From Sphingobacterium cavernae (GTDB lineage Bacteria; Bacteroidota; Bacteroidia; Sphingobacteriales; Sphingobacteriaceae): a DNA stretch of 64,000 nt. The DNA lies in contig NZ_VIQM01000006.1 of NCBI RefSeq assembly GCF_008520265.1, positions 36,701 to 100,700 of the forward strand. The letters run 5' to 3'. Shown here piece after piece: positions 1 through 7,636 of the stretch. The position numbers were made by a program, and so were the translations under genes. Every line of letters begins with the position of its first letter. The first letter of the stretch is position 1. The notes under the pieces were generated by a model, which saw nothing but the letters and a program-made list of their open reading frames with translations, had not been told where the DNA came from and did no database searches.

Positions 1-68
1 CTGTTATCTATCAGTACAAAATCGTTTCCTGCGCCTTGGTATTTAGAAAATTGGATTTTTCTGCTCAT
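1..68 (-). CDS. dapF: Diaminopimelate epimerase, N-terminal fragment (cut by window edge)
   Basis: The reverse strand from an ATG at 66-68 reads MSRKIQFSKYQGAGNDFVLI and runs off the left edge. F-x-K-x-x-G-x-G-N-D-F is the N-terminal signature of diaminopimelate epimerase, which converts LL- to meso-diaminopimelate for lysine and peptidoglycan synthesis in the cytoplasm. Only 22 codons are visible, so the catalytic cysteines cannot be checked. The gene is divergent from degP, and the 69-279 interval carries both upstream regions. The identification rests on the short but very characteristic GAGNDF block. Confidence 0.85.
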   Translation of the reverse strand, partial: MSRKIQFSKYQGAGNDFVLIDN

Positions 69-210
69 ATATTTGAAAATTTAGCTCAAATTTAATATTC
101 TTGTTACAAAACTAAAGCAAATTTGTTAAAACTTGTTAAATAGCTTGTTTACACGTGATTTGTTAACAAAATTTAACTGACAAAGGATATGTCATCTGCC
201 AATATGGTAT

Positions 211-218
211 TAGATTTG
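211..218 (+). promoter_or_regulatory. Candidate -7 element of the degP promoter (TAGATTTG)
   Basis: TAGATTTG fits the Bacteroidota -7 consensus TAnnTTTG. No good -33 TTG lies 19 nt upstream, so this is a half-match. Transcription would start near 222-225, which makes the ATG at 220 unusable and supports translation of degP from 280. Confidence 0.5.
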
Positions 219-279
219 AATGCCACAAGATAAGAATAGAAATACAATAATTAAGAATTTTAAAACAGCAATAAATAAT

Positions 280-1830
280 ATGAGAAAAATAGGAATAAGT
301 TTATTGACAGCTGTCTTAGGTGGAGCAATAGCTGTAGGTGGATACAAATTGTTTGAAGACAAACAGTTTGGAAACATGACACTAGAAGAACAGCAAAAAG
401 TATATTATGCAAATAATCCTTCGGCAGAAATTATGTCGTCGACAGGAAATCCAGATTTCACGCAGGCAGCAGCAGCGGTATCTCCTGGAGTAGTGCATAT
501 AAAAGTGACAATGACTGCGCGCGGATCGCAACGCGGTGGTGGAAGTTCTCCATTCGATATGTTTGAGGAATTTTTCGGTGCACCACAACGTCGTCAGCAA
601 GCACAACCTCGTCAACAGCAAGCTTCTGGGTCTGGTGTGATTTTGACTCCTGATGGTTACATCGTGACAAACAATCACGTTGTTGAAAATGCAGATAAAA
701 TCGAAGTACAACTGACAGATAAACGCACTTTCGAAGCTAAAGTCATTGGAAAAGATGCCAACACGGATTTAGCTTTATTAAAAGTGAATGCTACAAATTT
801 GCCTATGGTAAAAATGGGTGATTCGGATAATGTACAAATTGGTGAGTGGGTATTAGCTGTAGGTTATCCATTGAGTTTACAATCCACGGTAACAGCGGGT
901 ATCGTTAGTGCAAAAGGTCGTCAAATTGGTATTTTGGGAGATTCACAGCAACAACAGCCTCGTGGCTTCGGTGATCAAGATCAACAAATTATCAATACAG
1001 CGATTGAGTCATTTATTCAAACAGATGCGGTAATTAACAAAGGTAATAGTGGCGGAGCGTTGGTGAATGCGCGTGGTGAATTAATTGGTATCAACTCAGC
1101 GATTGCTTCTCCAACAGGTGTATATGCAGGATATGGATTTGCTATCCCAATTAACTTGGCTAAAAAGATTTTGGATGACTTTAAAGAATTCGGTAGTGTA
1201 AAACGCGGTTTTATTGGTGTAACATTCACTGAAATGAACGAAGCATTGCGTAAAGAAAAAGGTATTGATGACGTTAACGGTCTTTATGTGCAAAATGTTG
1301 TAAAAGGTGGTGCTGCAGAAAGTGCTGGTATCAAAGGCGGTGACATTATTACTAAAATCGAAGGCAGAACTATTTACTCATCTTCAGATTTACAAGAGCG
1401 TGTAGCTAGACTTCGTCCAGGTGACAAAGTAAAAATCACATACAAGCGTGAGGGCAAAGAGAAAGATGTAAACTTAACGTTAAAAGCTGAAGAAGATACA
1501 AAAGGGAAAGGCGGTGAAGATGGACCAAGTGCAAGTGCAACCGAAATCTTCAATAAATTAGGTGCTAGTTTCATTCCTGCAACGGATGCACGTAAGAAAG
1601 AATTGGGTGTGTCGTCTGGAGTTATCGTGACTCAAGTACACAGAGGTGGTGTTTTCGAATACTTCGGTGTAGAAAAAGGTTTAGTAATTACTGAAGTAAA
1701 TGGAAAAGCGGTGAACAGTGTGGATGATGTAGAATCAGCATTGTCATCAACAAGACGAAATATTGTACGTATCAAAGGTGTGCCTCAACGCGGTAGCACA
1801 GTTGAACTAAATGTTCCTATTGAATACTAA
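280..1830 (+). CDS. degP: Do/DegP/HtrA-family periplasmic serine protease
   Basis: A 516-residue HtrA protease/chaperone that degrades or refolds misfolded envelope proteins in the periplasm. An N-terminal hydrophobic segment (about residues 5-24) is a signal peptide or anchor. The trypsin-like domain carries the triad His133 (TNNHVV), Asp163 (NTDLALL) and Ser257 (GNSGGAL). Two PDZ domains follow, at about 300-390 and 425-510. The insertion before the protease core is rich in Gln/Gly/Arg (about 81-117). The frame is open from an ATG at 220, but the ATG at 280 fits both the signal peptide and a candidate promoter at 211-218. A hairpin terminator follows the gene. Confidence 0.95.
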   Translation: MRKIGISLLTAVLGGAIAVGGYKLFEDKQFGNMTLEEQQKVYYANNPSAEIMSSTGNPDFTQAAAAVSPGVVHIKVTMTARGSQRGGGSSPFDMFEEFFGAPQRRQQAQPRQQQASGSGVILTPDGYIVTNNHVVENADKIEVQLTDKRTFEAKVIGKDANTDLALLKVNATNLPMVKMGDSDNVQIGEWVLAVGYPLSLQSTVTAGIVSAKGRQIGILGDSQQQQPRGFGDQDQQIINTAIESFIQTDAVINKGNSGGALVNARGELIGINSAIASPTGVYAGYGFAIPINLAKKILDDFKEFGSVKRGFIGVTFTEMNEALRKEKGIDDVNGLYVQNVVKGGAAESAGIKGGDIITKIEGRTIYSSSDLQERVARLRPGDKVKITYKREGKEKDVNLTLKAEEDTKGKGGEDGPSASATEIFNKLGASFIPATDARKKELGVSSGVIVTQVHRGGVFEYFGVEKGLVITEVNGKAVNSVDDVESALSSTRRNIVRIKGVPQRGSTVELNVPIEY

Positions 1831-1850
1831 TAGCAATACTTAATTGATAT

Positions 1851-1880
1851 AAAATGGCTTTCTTCGGGAAGCCATTTTTG
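1851..1880 (+). terminator. Intrinsic terminator after degP
   Basis: Perfect 10-bp stem (1851-1860 with 1869-1878) around an 8-nt loop containing TTCGGG, followed by TTTTTGTTTTT. It lies 20 nt after the degP stop. Confidence 0.85.
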
Positions 1881-1911
1881 TTTTTACAGAATAAAAAGAC
1901 ATTTTTGTGCT

Positions 1912-2349
1912 ATGAAGATTTTAATGGTTTGTTTAGGAAATATTTGTCGATCGCCATTGGCACACGGCATTTTACAATATATAGCAGATAGTAAAAATTT
2001 AGGCTGGGAAGTAGATTCTGCAGGAACAGGTGATTGGCATGTCGGTCAGTGTCCAGATAGACGCAGTATTGATGTAGCTAAGAAATACGGAGTGGATATT
2101 TCTACACAGAAAGCACAACATTTTACAACGGCGTTATTCGATAAATACGATCGTATTTTAGTTATGGATAGACAGAATTATAATGATGTAATTCGACTTG
2201 CGCAAAATGATGCTCAAAAGGCGAAAGTGTCGCTGTTTTTGGACGACGATATTGTGCCAGATCCGTATTACGATGACGCGATGTTTGAGCCAGTATATGC
2301 GATGGTGGAGAAAAGATGTCAAGATCTCATCTTGAAATTGTCCAAATAA
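1912..2349 (+). CDS. Low-molecular-weight protein tyrosine phosphatase
   Basis: A 145-residue cytoplasmic phosphatase that hydrolyses phosphotyrosine on proteins. The P-loop C-x5-R-S is at Cys7-Arg13-Ser14 (VCLGNICRS), and the general-acid loop DPYY is at 117-120. Both are the diagnostic residues of the family, and the length is typical. It is the first gene after the degP terminator and may head a run that includes the small protein gene at 2417. In Bacteroidota such enzymes are sometimes linked to capsule tyrosine kinases, but no kinase gene is nearby, so the substrate is unknown. Confidence 0.93.
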   Translation: MKILMVCLGNICRSPLAHGILQYIADSKNLGWEVDSAGTGDWHVGQCPDRRSIDVAKKYGVDISTQKAQHFTTALFDKYDRILVMDRQNYNDVIRLAQNDAQKAKVSLFLDDDIVPDPYYDDAMFEPVYAMVEKRCQDLILKLSK

Positions 2350-2416
2350 CGTAACGATTAAATCAGGCTGTGCCAAAACCAAATTATAAATAGTATTTTG
2401 GCGCAATAGCTAGTAT

Positions 2417-2764
2417 ATGAAAGCAACAGAAGTAAATCAAAAGTGGAATGTTCTTCGGGAAGCCATTGCGCAAAGTTTCGACATGGAATTACCGGATCTG
2501 AAAGTCATGCTATTTTTGATCGGTGTACAGGAATTGGGAAAAGGACCAAAACAATTTTCGAAACGAGAAAAAGAAGAACTGATGCATATTGCAACATGCA
2601 GGTTGTTTTCTTCGATGGGTTTTTATGAGTTGGAAGGTTCAGACGAGGATGGTTGGCCGCATTGGAAATTAGTAAAACCCGTTCCTAATTATACATTATT
2701 AGAGCAAGAGTTGATCATGAAATCGTTGATTATTGATTACTTCCAAGATTTAGATTTTATATAA
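2417..2764 (+). CDS. Conserved small cytoplasmic protein of unknown function
   Basis: A 115-residue protein with no signal peptide or membrane segment. It begins with a predicted helical half (to about residue 40, MELPDLKVMLFLIGVQELG), then an acidic-basic stretch (KQFSKREKEEL) and an aromatic-rich middle (GWPHWKLVKPVP). The composition resembles small soluble proteins conserved across Bacteroidota, but I cannot assign it to a named family. It lies between the phosphatase gene and the cyclophilin gene (10-nt gap to the latter), so co-transcription with ppiA is likely. Confidence 0.75.
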   Translation: MKATEVNQKWNVLREAIAQSFDMELPDLKVMLFLIGVQELGKGPKQFSKREKEELMHIATCRLFSSMGFYELEGSDEDGWPHWKLVKPVPNYTLLEQELIMKSLIIDYFQDLDFI

Positions 2765-2774
2765 AATAATATAA

Positions 2775-3539
2775 ATGAAAAGAATAGTTTTAAGTCTCGT
2801 TTTGACTTTTTTCGTAATGCAAAGTTTTGCACAAAAGCCACAACATTACTATATAGAAATCAAAACCAACAAAGGTGTAATGCTGGCGCAATTGTATAAC
2901 CAAACACCCAAGCATCGTGACAACTTCAAGAAGTTAGTGAGTGAAAGATATTACGATGGTATTCTATTTCACCGTGTGATTAAAAATTTCATGATTCAAG
3001 GTGGTGATCCTGAATCTAAGAAGTCCACAACCACAAGTCTAACTGTACTGGGTAATGGTGGACCAGATTATAAAATCAATTCTGAAATTCAAGAAGGGTT
3101 ATTTCACAAAAAAGGTGTATTAGGCGCGGCAAGAGACAATAATCCTGCAAAGTCATCATCCGGTTCGCAATTTTACATTGTGCAAGGACGTAAGTTCTCA
3201 GATGCTGGTTTAGATTCCTTGGTAACTATGCGTATGCAAGGAAAGCAATTCTCAGAACAACAGCGTGAAGCTTATAAAACCATTGGCGGTACGCCTCATT
3301 TGGATGGCAACTACACAGTCTTTGGCGAGGTTTTAAAAGGAATTGAGGCTGTCGATCAAATCGCTGCTGTATCCACAAATAATGTTGATAGACCGATTAC
3401 AGATGAGCCAATGCATATTCGTTTGTTGACACGTCGCGAAGCAATAAATACTGAAAGAGAAATGAATGGGTTAAAACCTAAAAATGGTTTTTTTACTAAA
3501 TTATTTGACGGATTCAAGTCCAAAAACTACAAACTCTAA
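2775..3539 (+). CDS. Secreted cyclophilin-type peptidyl-prolyl cis-trans isomerase
   Basis: A 254-residue isomerase of prolyl bonds, acting on proteins in the periplasm. Residues 1-19 form a signal peptide ending SFA/Q. The cyclophilin core shows FHRVIKNFMIQGGDP at 65-79, including the catalytic Arg67, and later SGSQFYIVQG and NYTVFGEV. An insertion of roughly 30 residues (about 148-175, rich in Gln, Arg and Met) and a basic tail make it longer than the minimal 165-residue fold, as is common in Bacteroidota. It ends 3 nt before xth, which suggests one transcript. Confidence 0.93.
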   Translation: MKRIVLSLVLTFFVMQSFAQKPQHYYIEIKTNKGVMLAQLYNQTPKHRDNFKKLVSERYYDGILFHRVIKNFMIQGGDPESKKSTTTSLTVLGNGGPDYKINSEIQEGLFHKKGVLGAARDNNPAKSSSGSQFYIVQGRKFSDAGLDSLVTMRMQGKQFSEQQREAYKTIGGTPHLDGNYTVFGEVLKGIEAVDQIAAVSTNNVDRPITDEPMHIRLLTRREAINTEREMNGLKPKNGFFTKLFDGFKSKNYKL

Positions 3540-3542
3540 TCT

Positions 3543-4307
3543 ATGAAAATAATCACATACAATGTCAATGGACTACGAGCTGCATTAAAAAAAGATTGGT
3601 TAGGATGGTTGTCGGAGGTTAATCCAGATGTCGTTTGTTTGCAAGAAATAAAAGCTACACCCGATCAAGTACCAGAAATTCTATTTTTGGAACAAATGGG
3701 GTATGAGCATTATTGGTATCCCGCGCAGAAAAAGGGTTATAGCGGTACGGCAATCTTAACTAAGATTACACCAAAACATGTAGAGTACGGTTGCGGTCAC
3801 GAAGATTATGATTTCGAAGGTAGGGTAATTCGTGCAGACTTTGATGATGTGTCGGTTATGAGTACCTATTTTCCGTCAGGAACTACGGGTGATGTACGTC
3901 AAGATTTTAAATATAGATTCTTGGATGATTTTCACCAATATGCGCATAAGTTGCTCGTGGAACATCCTAATTTGGTTATTAGTGGCGATTATAATATTTG
4001 TCACCGTGCTATCGATATTCACAATCCAAAATCAAATGCGAATACTTCCGGATTTTTGCCTGCTGAGCGTGAGTGGATGGAGAATTTTATTAATTCTGGA
4101 TTTATAGATACATTTCGTTCGCTGAACCCTGATCCACATCATTATACGTGGTGGAGCTATAGAGCCGGATCAAGAGGCAAAAACTTAGGTTGGCGTATTG
4201 ATTACAATATGGCTTCGCAAGCTTTGCAAGATAGAATTGTTGGGGCTAAAATATTACCAGATGCGGTGCATTCAGATCACTGTCCTGTGCTTTTAGAGTT
4301 AGCTTAA
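3543..4307 (+). CDS. xth: Exodeoxyribonuclease III / AP endonuclease
   Basis: A 254-residue member of the ExoIII/APE1 family that cuts DNA 5' to abasic sites in base excision repair. Visible motifs are the N-terminal YNVNGLRAA with Asn7, the metal ligand Glu35 in LQEIKA, GDYNICH near 149, WRIDYNMAS near 221 and the catalytic HSDHCPV near the C-terminus. The length and motif order are those of the whole enzyme. It directly follows the cyclophilin gene and ends in a terminator shared with queD on the other strand. Confidence 0.95.
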   Translation: MKIITYNVNGLRAALKKDWLGWLSEVNPDVVCLQEIKATPDQVPEILFLEQMGYEHYWYPAQKKGYSGTAILTKITPKHVEYGCGHEDYDFEGRVIRADFDDVSVMSTYFPSGTTGDVRQDFKYRFLDDFHQYAHKLLVEHPNLVISGDYNICHRAIDIHNPKSNANTSGFLPAEREWMENFINSGFIDTFRSLNPDPHHYTWWSYRAGSRGKNLGWRIDYNMASQALQDRIVGAKILPDAVHSDHCPVLLELA

Positions 4308-4311
4308 AAAA

Positions 4312-4342
4312 ATAAGGAGAAACATTGTTTCTCCTTTATTTT
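4312..4342. terminator. Bidirectional terminator between xth and queD
   Basis: A hairpin AATAAGGAGAAAC / GTTTCTCCTTTATT with A-rich and T-rich flanks serves both convergent genes. The queD stop codon (4336-4338) is inside the 3' arm. Confidence 0.85.
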
Positions 4343-4755
4343 TTATATGTTGCCGAACACTTTTGTGTTTCTTCGACTTTGCATCGGATAAGCGTACAAG
4401 CGTTGTCTCTAAGCTGTTGCGGTGCTATAACTTCTACGAGATGCTGTGCAATATTTTCAGCTGTTGGGTTAAATGGGACGATAACTAGACTTTCGGCTGT
4501 AAGCTTTTGTAATTCTTCAAGCATAGGATCATTTTCCCAAATCAAGAACTTGTGATCATAATTGTCTTCAAGCCACATGCACAATTTTTCTTTGATAACA
4601 GAAAAATCCAAAACACGACCTACCTCATCCAATTGTGCTGCTGCTACTTCAAAATGTATTCTATAATTATGCCCATGCAAAAATCTGCATTTTCCTTCGT
4701 GCCCAACTACTCTATGTCCACATGAAATATCATGATATCGCTCTGCTGTAATCAT
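4336..4755 (-). CDS. queD: 6-carboxy-5,6,7,8-tetrahydropterin synthase (QueD/PTPS family)
   Basis: A 139-residue enzyme that makes 6-carboxytetrahydropterin from dihydroneopterin triphosphate in queuosine/7-deazaguanine synthesis. Zinc ligands are His14 (SCGHRV), His27 and His29 (HGHNY), with the catalytic Cys23 in C-x3-H-x-H spacing, which is the QueD pattern. The conserved C-terminal glutamate region is also present. No other queuosine gene is in the window. It is divergent from nothing close by and converges on xth. Confidence 0.92.
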   Translation of the reverse strand: MITAERYHDISCGHRVVGHEGKCRFLHGHNYRIHFEVAAAQLDEVGRVLDFSVIKEKLCMWLEDNYDHKFLIWENDPMLEELQKLTAESLVIVPFNPTAENIAQHLVEVIAPQQLRDNACTLIRCKVEETQKCSATYKK

Positions 4756-4770
4756 GGCACAAATATAATG

Positions 4771-5937
4771 TTATTTTATCAATCGATCTTGAAGCTGATG
4801 AATATTGTCTACAGTGAGCTGTTGCATGACTTGGTATAGATGCGCTTTAAACATGTTGATCGTATGTTCTCCACCTTCTTCCCCTAACGCACCTACGCCA
4901 TACATAAATGGACGTCCCATAAAGTTGAATTCTGATCCTACGGCATGTGCTCTTGCTAAGTCTACACCCGAACGAATCCCTCCATCCATCATGATTTTTA
5001 GCTTACTCTTGTACGATGGGTTGGATGCTAATTTCATTAATGACACGATGGATGACTCTCCAGCATCTACCTGTCTACCGCCATGGTTGGAAACTATAAC
5101 CCCATCTACTCCGAGTTGGATCGAAGCTTCCATATCTTCTTCTGTCGCAATGCCTTTTAGTACCAATGGACCTTTCCAAATATCACGAATGGCTTTCACT
5201 TTTTCCATATTTACCTTCCCTGTGAATGTACGGTTCATAAACTGTCCCAGTTGTGCCATATCTAATCCTTTTTCCATGTAAGGTTTTAGCGTCGCGAAAG
5301 AAGGAATACCATGCTTCAATGTCTGAATACCCCAAGTAGGTCTTATCAACGTCTGGAGAATATTCGTAATATTCATTTTAGGAGGCATTGACAATCCGCT
5401 TTTAATCTCTCTATAGCGTAATCCAAAGGATGGAACGTCTACAAGAACGACCAATACCGGACACTCAACAGCTTTAAGGCGATTTAAGATGTCATCACGT
5501 AACCTGTTTTCTGTAGGATGGTATAATTGAAACCAAGCTTTACCATCAGAAACTTCAGCAATGCGTTCTATACTACTTGTTGATACGGTACTCAGCGTGT
5601 AAGGAATATCATGTTTTGCCGCAGCTTTGGCAAGAATCTCAGGTGCATTAGGCCACATTAATCCCTGAAGCCCAATAGGAGATACACCAAAAGGTGCACT
5701 GTATCGGCGTCCAAATAATTCGACGGACATATCAATCTCTTCGCCTACACGTAAATATTGCGGTTTAAGCAATATATTATCGAAGTCGTTTTCATTGCGC
5801 ACGAGATTTAATTCCTCATTGCAACCCCCATCTAGGTAATCAAATGCGAATTTAGGAATACGTTGTTTTGCTTTTTTTCTTAAATCAGCAACGGAAGGAT
5901 ATTGACGATTATATTCAAAAATTGGTTTTGCAGACAT
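4771..5937 (-). CDS. lldD: FMN-dependent alpha-hydroxyacid dehydrogenase (L-lactate dehydrogenase-like)
   Basis: A 388-residue TIM-barrel flavoprotein of the glycolate oxidase / L-lactate dehydrogenase family, which oxidises 2-hydroxy acids to 2-keto acids. The FMN-binding Lys261 (LVLKGI), the catalytic His285 and Arg288 in SNHGGRQVD, and the phosphate-binding DGGIRSG (318-324) are all present. The sequence suits a quinone-linked lactate dehydrogenase, but glycolate or mandelate cannot be excluded by eye. The gene stands alone, 15 nt upstream of queD's start on the same strand, so the two may be co-transcribed. Confidence 0.88.
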   Translation of the reverse strand: MSAKPIFEYNRQYPSVADLRKKAKQRIPKFAFDYLDGGCNEELNLVRNENDFDNILLKPQYLRVGEEIDMSVELFGRRYSAPFGVSPIGLQGLMWPNAPEILAKAAAKHDIPYTLSTVSTSSIERIAEVSDGKAWFQLYHPTENRLRDDILNRLKAVECPVLVVLVDVPSFGLRYREIKSGLSMPPKMNITNILQTLIRPTWGIQTLKHGIPSFATLKPYMEKGLDMAQLGQFMNRTFTGKVNMEKVKAIRDIWKGPLVLKGIATEEDMEASIQLGVDGVIVSNHGGRQVDAGESSIVSLMKLASNPSYKSKLKIMMDGGIRSGVDLARAHAVGSEFNFMGRPFMYGVGALGEEGGEHTINMFKAHLYQVMQQLTVDNIHQLQDRLIK

Positions 5938-6003
5938 TGGTTAAATTATTTGTCGCAAAGATAATTAAAAGTGTGAACTTGCTGTCCTGAACTATTATGA
6001 AAA

Positions 6004-6525
6004 TTATAATATTAGTTTAGAATAAATGTGTTTTCCACTTTTATCTGTCCCATAAAACAAAATATATTCTGCTTCGATGTTTATTCCTGTTGAACCCTCC
6101 TTCAAGTAGATAAATAAATTATTAATACGGATATATTTTCCTGCAATAGTAGTTTCTACAAATGGTTTGTTTTGTGTATCAAACTTTAAATATAATTTTT
6201 GGGAAGGATAGGAGACGAGTGTGATTTCGTAATGATTATCACCTAATTTTTCTGTTTTAACCCCATATGCATAGCGTCGCTGAATGCCTGTCAAAGGCTT
6301 TATTTCCCCATTTTGATCAAATAATTGTCGACTTATTTTTATGGGTTCTTTGTCATTAAGTCGGAGGTTTGAAGTGTAATTTGGCTGATAAATAAAGGTG
6401 TTTTTCCCGCGATTGTGTTGAATGTAAAATAAAATGTCTTTGGCTGTTGGTTTGGGGTATCCATCTTGCGAAAAGCCTAAAGAAAAATTTGATAAAAACA
6501 GAAATAATAAAACGAGCTTCTTCAT
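6004..6525 (-). CDS. Secreted DUF4833-like protein
   Basis: A 173-residue protein with a clear signal peptide (MKKLVLLFLFLSNFSLGFSQ). The mature part has N-x-N-T-x-x-Y near its start, KEPIKI, a Q-R-x-x-A-Y-G-V segment (about 83-90) and a VSYPSQKLYLKF strand, a pattern I associate with the DUF4833 family of Bacteroidota. The biochemical role is unknown. The absence of a lipobox suggests a periplasmic or secreted location. The gene lies alone between lldD and a short lipoprotein gene, all on the minus strand. Confidence 0.7.
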   Translation of the reverse strand: MKKLVLLFLFLSNFSLGFSQDGYPKPTAKDILFYIQHNRGKNTFIYQPNYTSNLRLNDKEPIKISRQLFDQNGEIKPLTGIQRRYAYGVKTEKLGDNHYEITLVSYPSQKLYLKFDTQNKPFVETTIAGKYIRINNLFIYLKEGSTGINIEAEYILFYGTDKSGKHIYSKLIL

Positions 6526-6635
6526 GTATATTCTTCCTCACAAAAACTACATTAAGATAGTTACAAAATCACCAATTAGCAATAAATACACTGTCATTAA
6601 ACTTATTAAATTTTAATAAAAGATTGATTAGTAGA

Positions 6636-6668
6636 AAAGCCTCTCTATTTTAGGTAGAAAGGCTTTAT
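6636..6668 (-). terminator. Hairpin after the 58-residue lipoprotein gene
   Basis: Arms AAAGCCTCTCTA and TAGAAAGGCTTT pair with one mismatch around TTTTAGG. On the minus strand it comes about 25 nt after the stop codon at 6690 and is followed by AT-rich sequence with a weak U-tract. Confidence 0.6.
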
Positions 6669-6689
6669 TATTTTGTTGAGAATTTGATT

Positions 6690-6866
6690 TTAATCTCTTC
6701 TTCCACCCATAAATTTTGATATTAACCAAATAATCAGCGCAATTACAATAACTACGATTATAATACCAGACCACATGCCGGCTTTGAATATTCCTCCGAT
6801 TACCTCGCAACTTGAAAGTAGTGTGATAGTGGATAATATTGCTGCTAATAAACCTATTCTTTTCAT
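6690..6866 (-). CDS. Small lipoprotein with one membrane segment (58 aa)
   Basis: The minus strand from the ATG at 6864-6866 encodes 58 residues. An N-terminal lipoprotein signal ends in LLSSC (Cys20), then comes EVIGGIFKAG. A very hydrophobic helix runs from about 33 to 50 (GIIIVVIVIALIIWLIS), followed by the basic tail KFMGGRRD. Database entries for this kind of small Bacteroidota protein are sometimes labelled phosphatidate cytidylyltransferase, which cannot be right for 58 residues. The reading frame and terminator support a real gene. The longer open frame overlapping it has no protein-like features. Confidence 0.75.
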   Translation of the reverse strand: MKRIGLLAAILSTITLLSSCEVIGGIFKAGMWSGIIIVVIVIALIIWLISKFMGGRRD

Positions 6867-6991
6867 AATTGATATGTGTTTTATTGTAGAACAAGTTAAT
6901 GGCTAGGTTGTTTGGTTATTATTAACTTTGTTTAATTTGAAAAAATTATATCCAATAAAGAGCACCATAAATAGATAATAAAGGACTGGAG

Positions 6992-7486
6992 TTAGAAATT
7001 AAGAACACTATCTCTAGAGTTTGAGAATTCGGGAGCTATTATTGTTATTATTCCAGTAAATAATACGATTATAGTTAAAGATAAAAACAACAATCCAATG
7101 AGATTGATTTTTACTATCTTTTTTAAATTGATTTTATAAAGATCATTTTTATTTTGTTTATAATATCCACTGATTAAAGGAACAATTAACCCTAAAAGAG
7201 GATTTACAAACAATAATAATGAAGATAGATATAATGCCTTTATACTACCATTTTGGTTTTCATCAATACTAATTTGATTTACGTTTTGCATAATAATTTC
7301 TTCTAACGGTATATCTAATACGATGCAAATTTGGCGAAGACTAAAACCACTTATTTCCTCTGTTCCCTTTTCGATACGTTGCATTGTACGTAGTGATACT
7401 CCAGCCTTACCCGCAAGTTCTTGTTGGGTAAAACCTTTGGCTTTACGAGCAGTTTTAATGATTTCGTTATAATTTGGATTATTCAT
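6992..7486 (-). CDS. XRE-family transcriptional regulator with two membrane segments
   Basis: A 164-residue protein whose residues 8-62 form a Cro/C1-type helix-turn-helix (RKAKGFTQQELAGKAGVSLRTMQRIEKG). Two hydrophobic helices follow, at about 86-107 and 130-152, joined by a basic Asn/Lys-rich loop. This makes it a membrane-tethered DNA-binding protein. Such one-component regulators usually act near their own gene, so the adjacent small lipoprotein gene (6690-6866) is a possible target. It converges on nothing, and its start lies 150 nt from the metE stop on the same strand. Confidence 0.85.
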   Translation of the reverse strand: MNNPNYNEIIKTARKAKGFTQQELAGKAGVSLRTMQRIEKGTEEISGFSLRQICIVLDIPLEEIIMQNVNQISIDENQNGSIKALYLSSLLLFVNPLLGLIVPLISGYYKQNKNDLYKINLKKIVKINLIGLLFLSLTIIVLFTGIITIIAPEFSNSRDSVLNF

Positions 7487-7571
7487 GACACAAAGTTGGT
7501 TTATTATGCTTTAAACAAAGAATTATCGATATGCCAATAATACGACAATTGTGTGAAATAATGCGATTAAC

Positions 7572-7609
7572 AAAAAACCTCCCGCAATTTTGACATCGCG
7601 AGAGGTTTA
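7572..7609 (-). terminator. Intrinsic terminator of metE
   Basis: On the minus strand, AAACCTCTCGCGATG pairs with TTGCGGGAGGTTT and runs into TTTTTTG, about 30 nt after the metE stop. Confidence 0.85.
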
Positions 7610-7636
7610 ATTTATTTAATAATACTAGTTCCGAAA

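Noticed and set aside
6628..6894. 88-codon minus-strand open frame
   Set aside because: It has no protein-like features. A different frame within it encodes the lipoprotein with a signal, lipobox and membrane helix.
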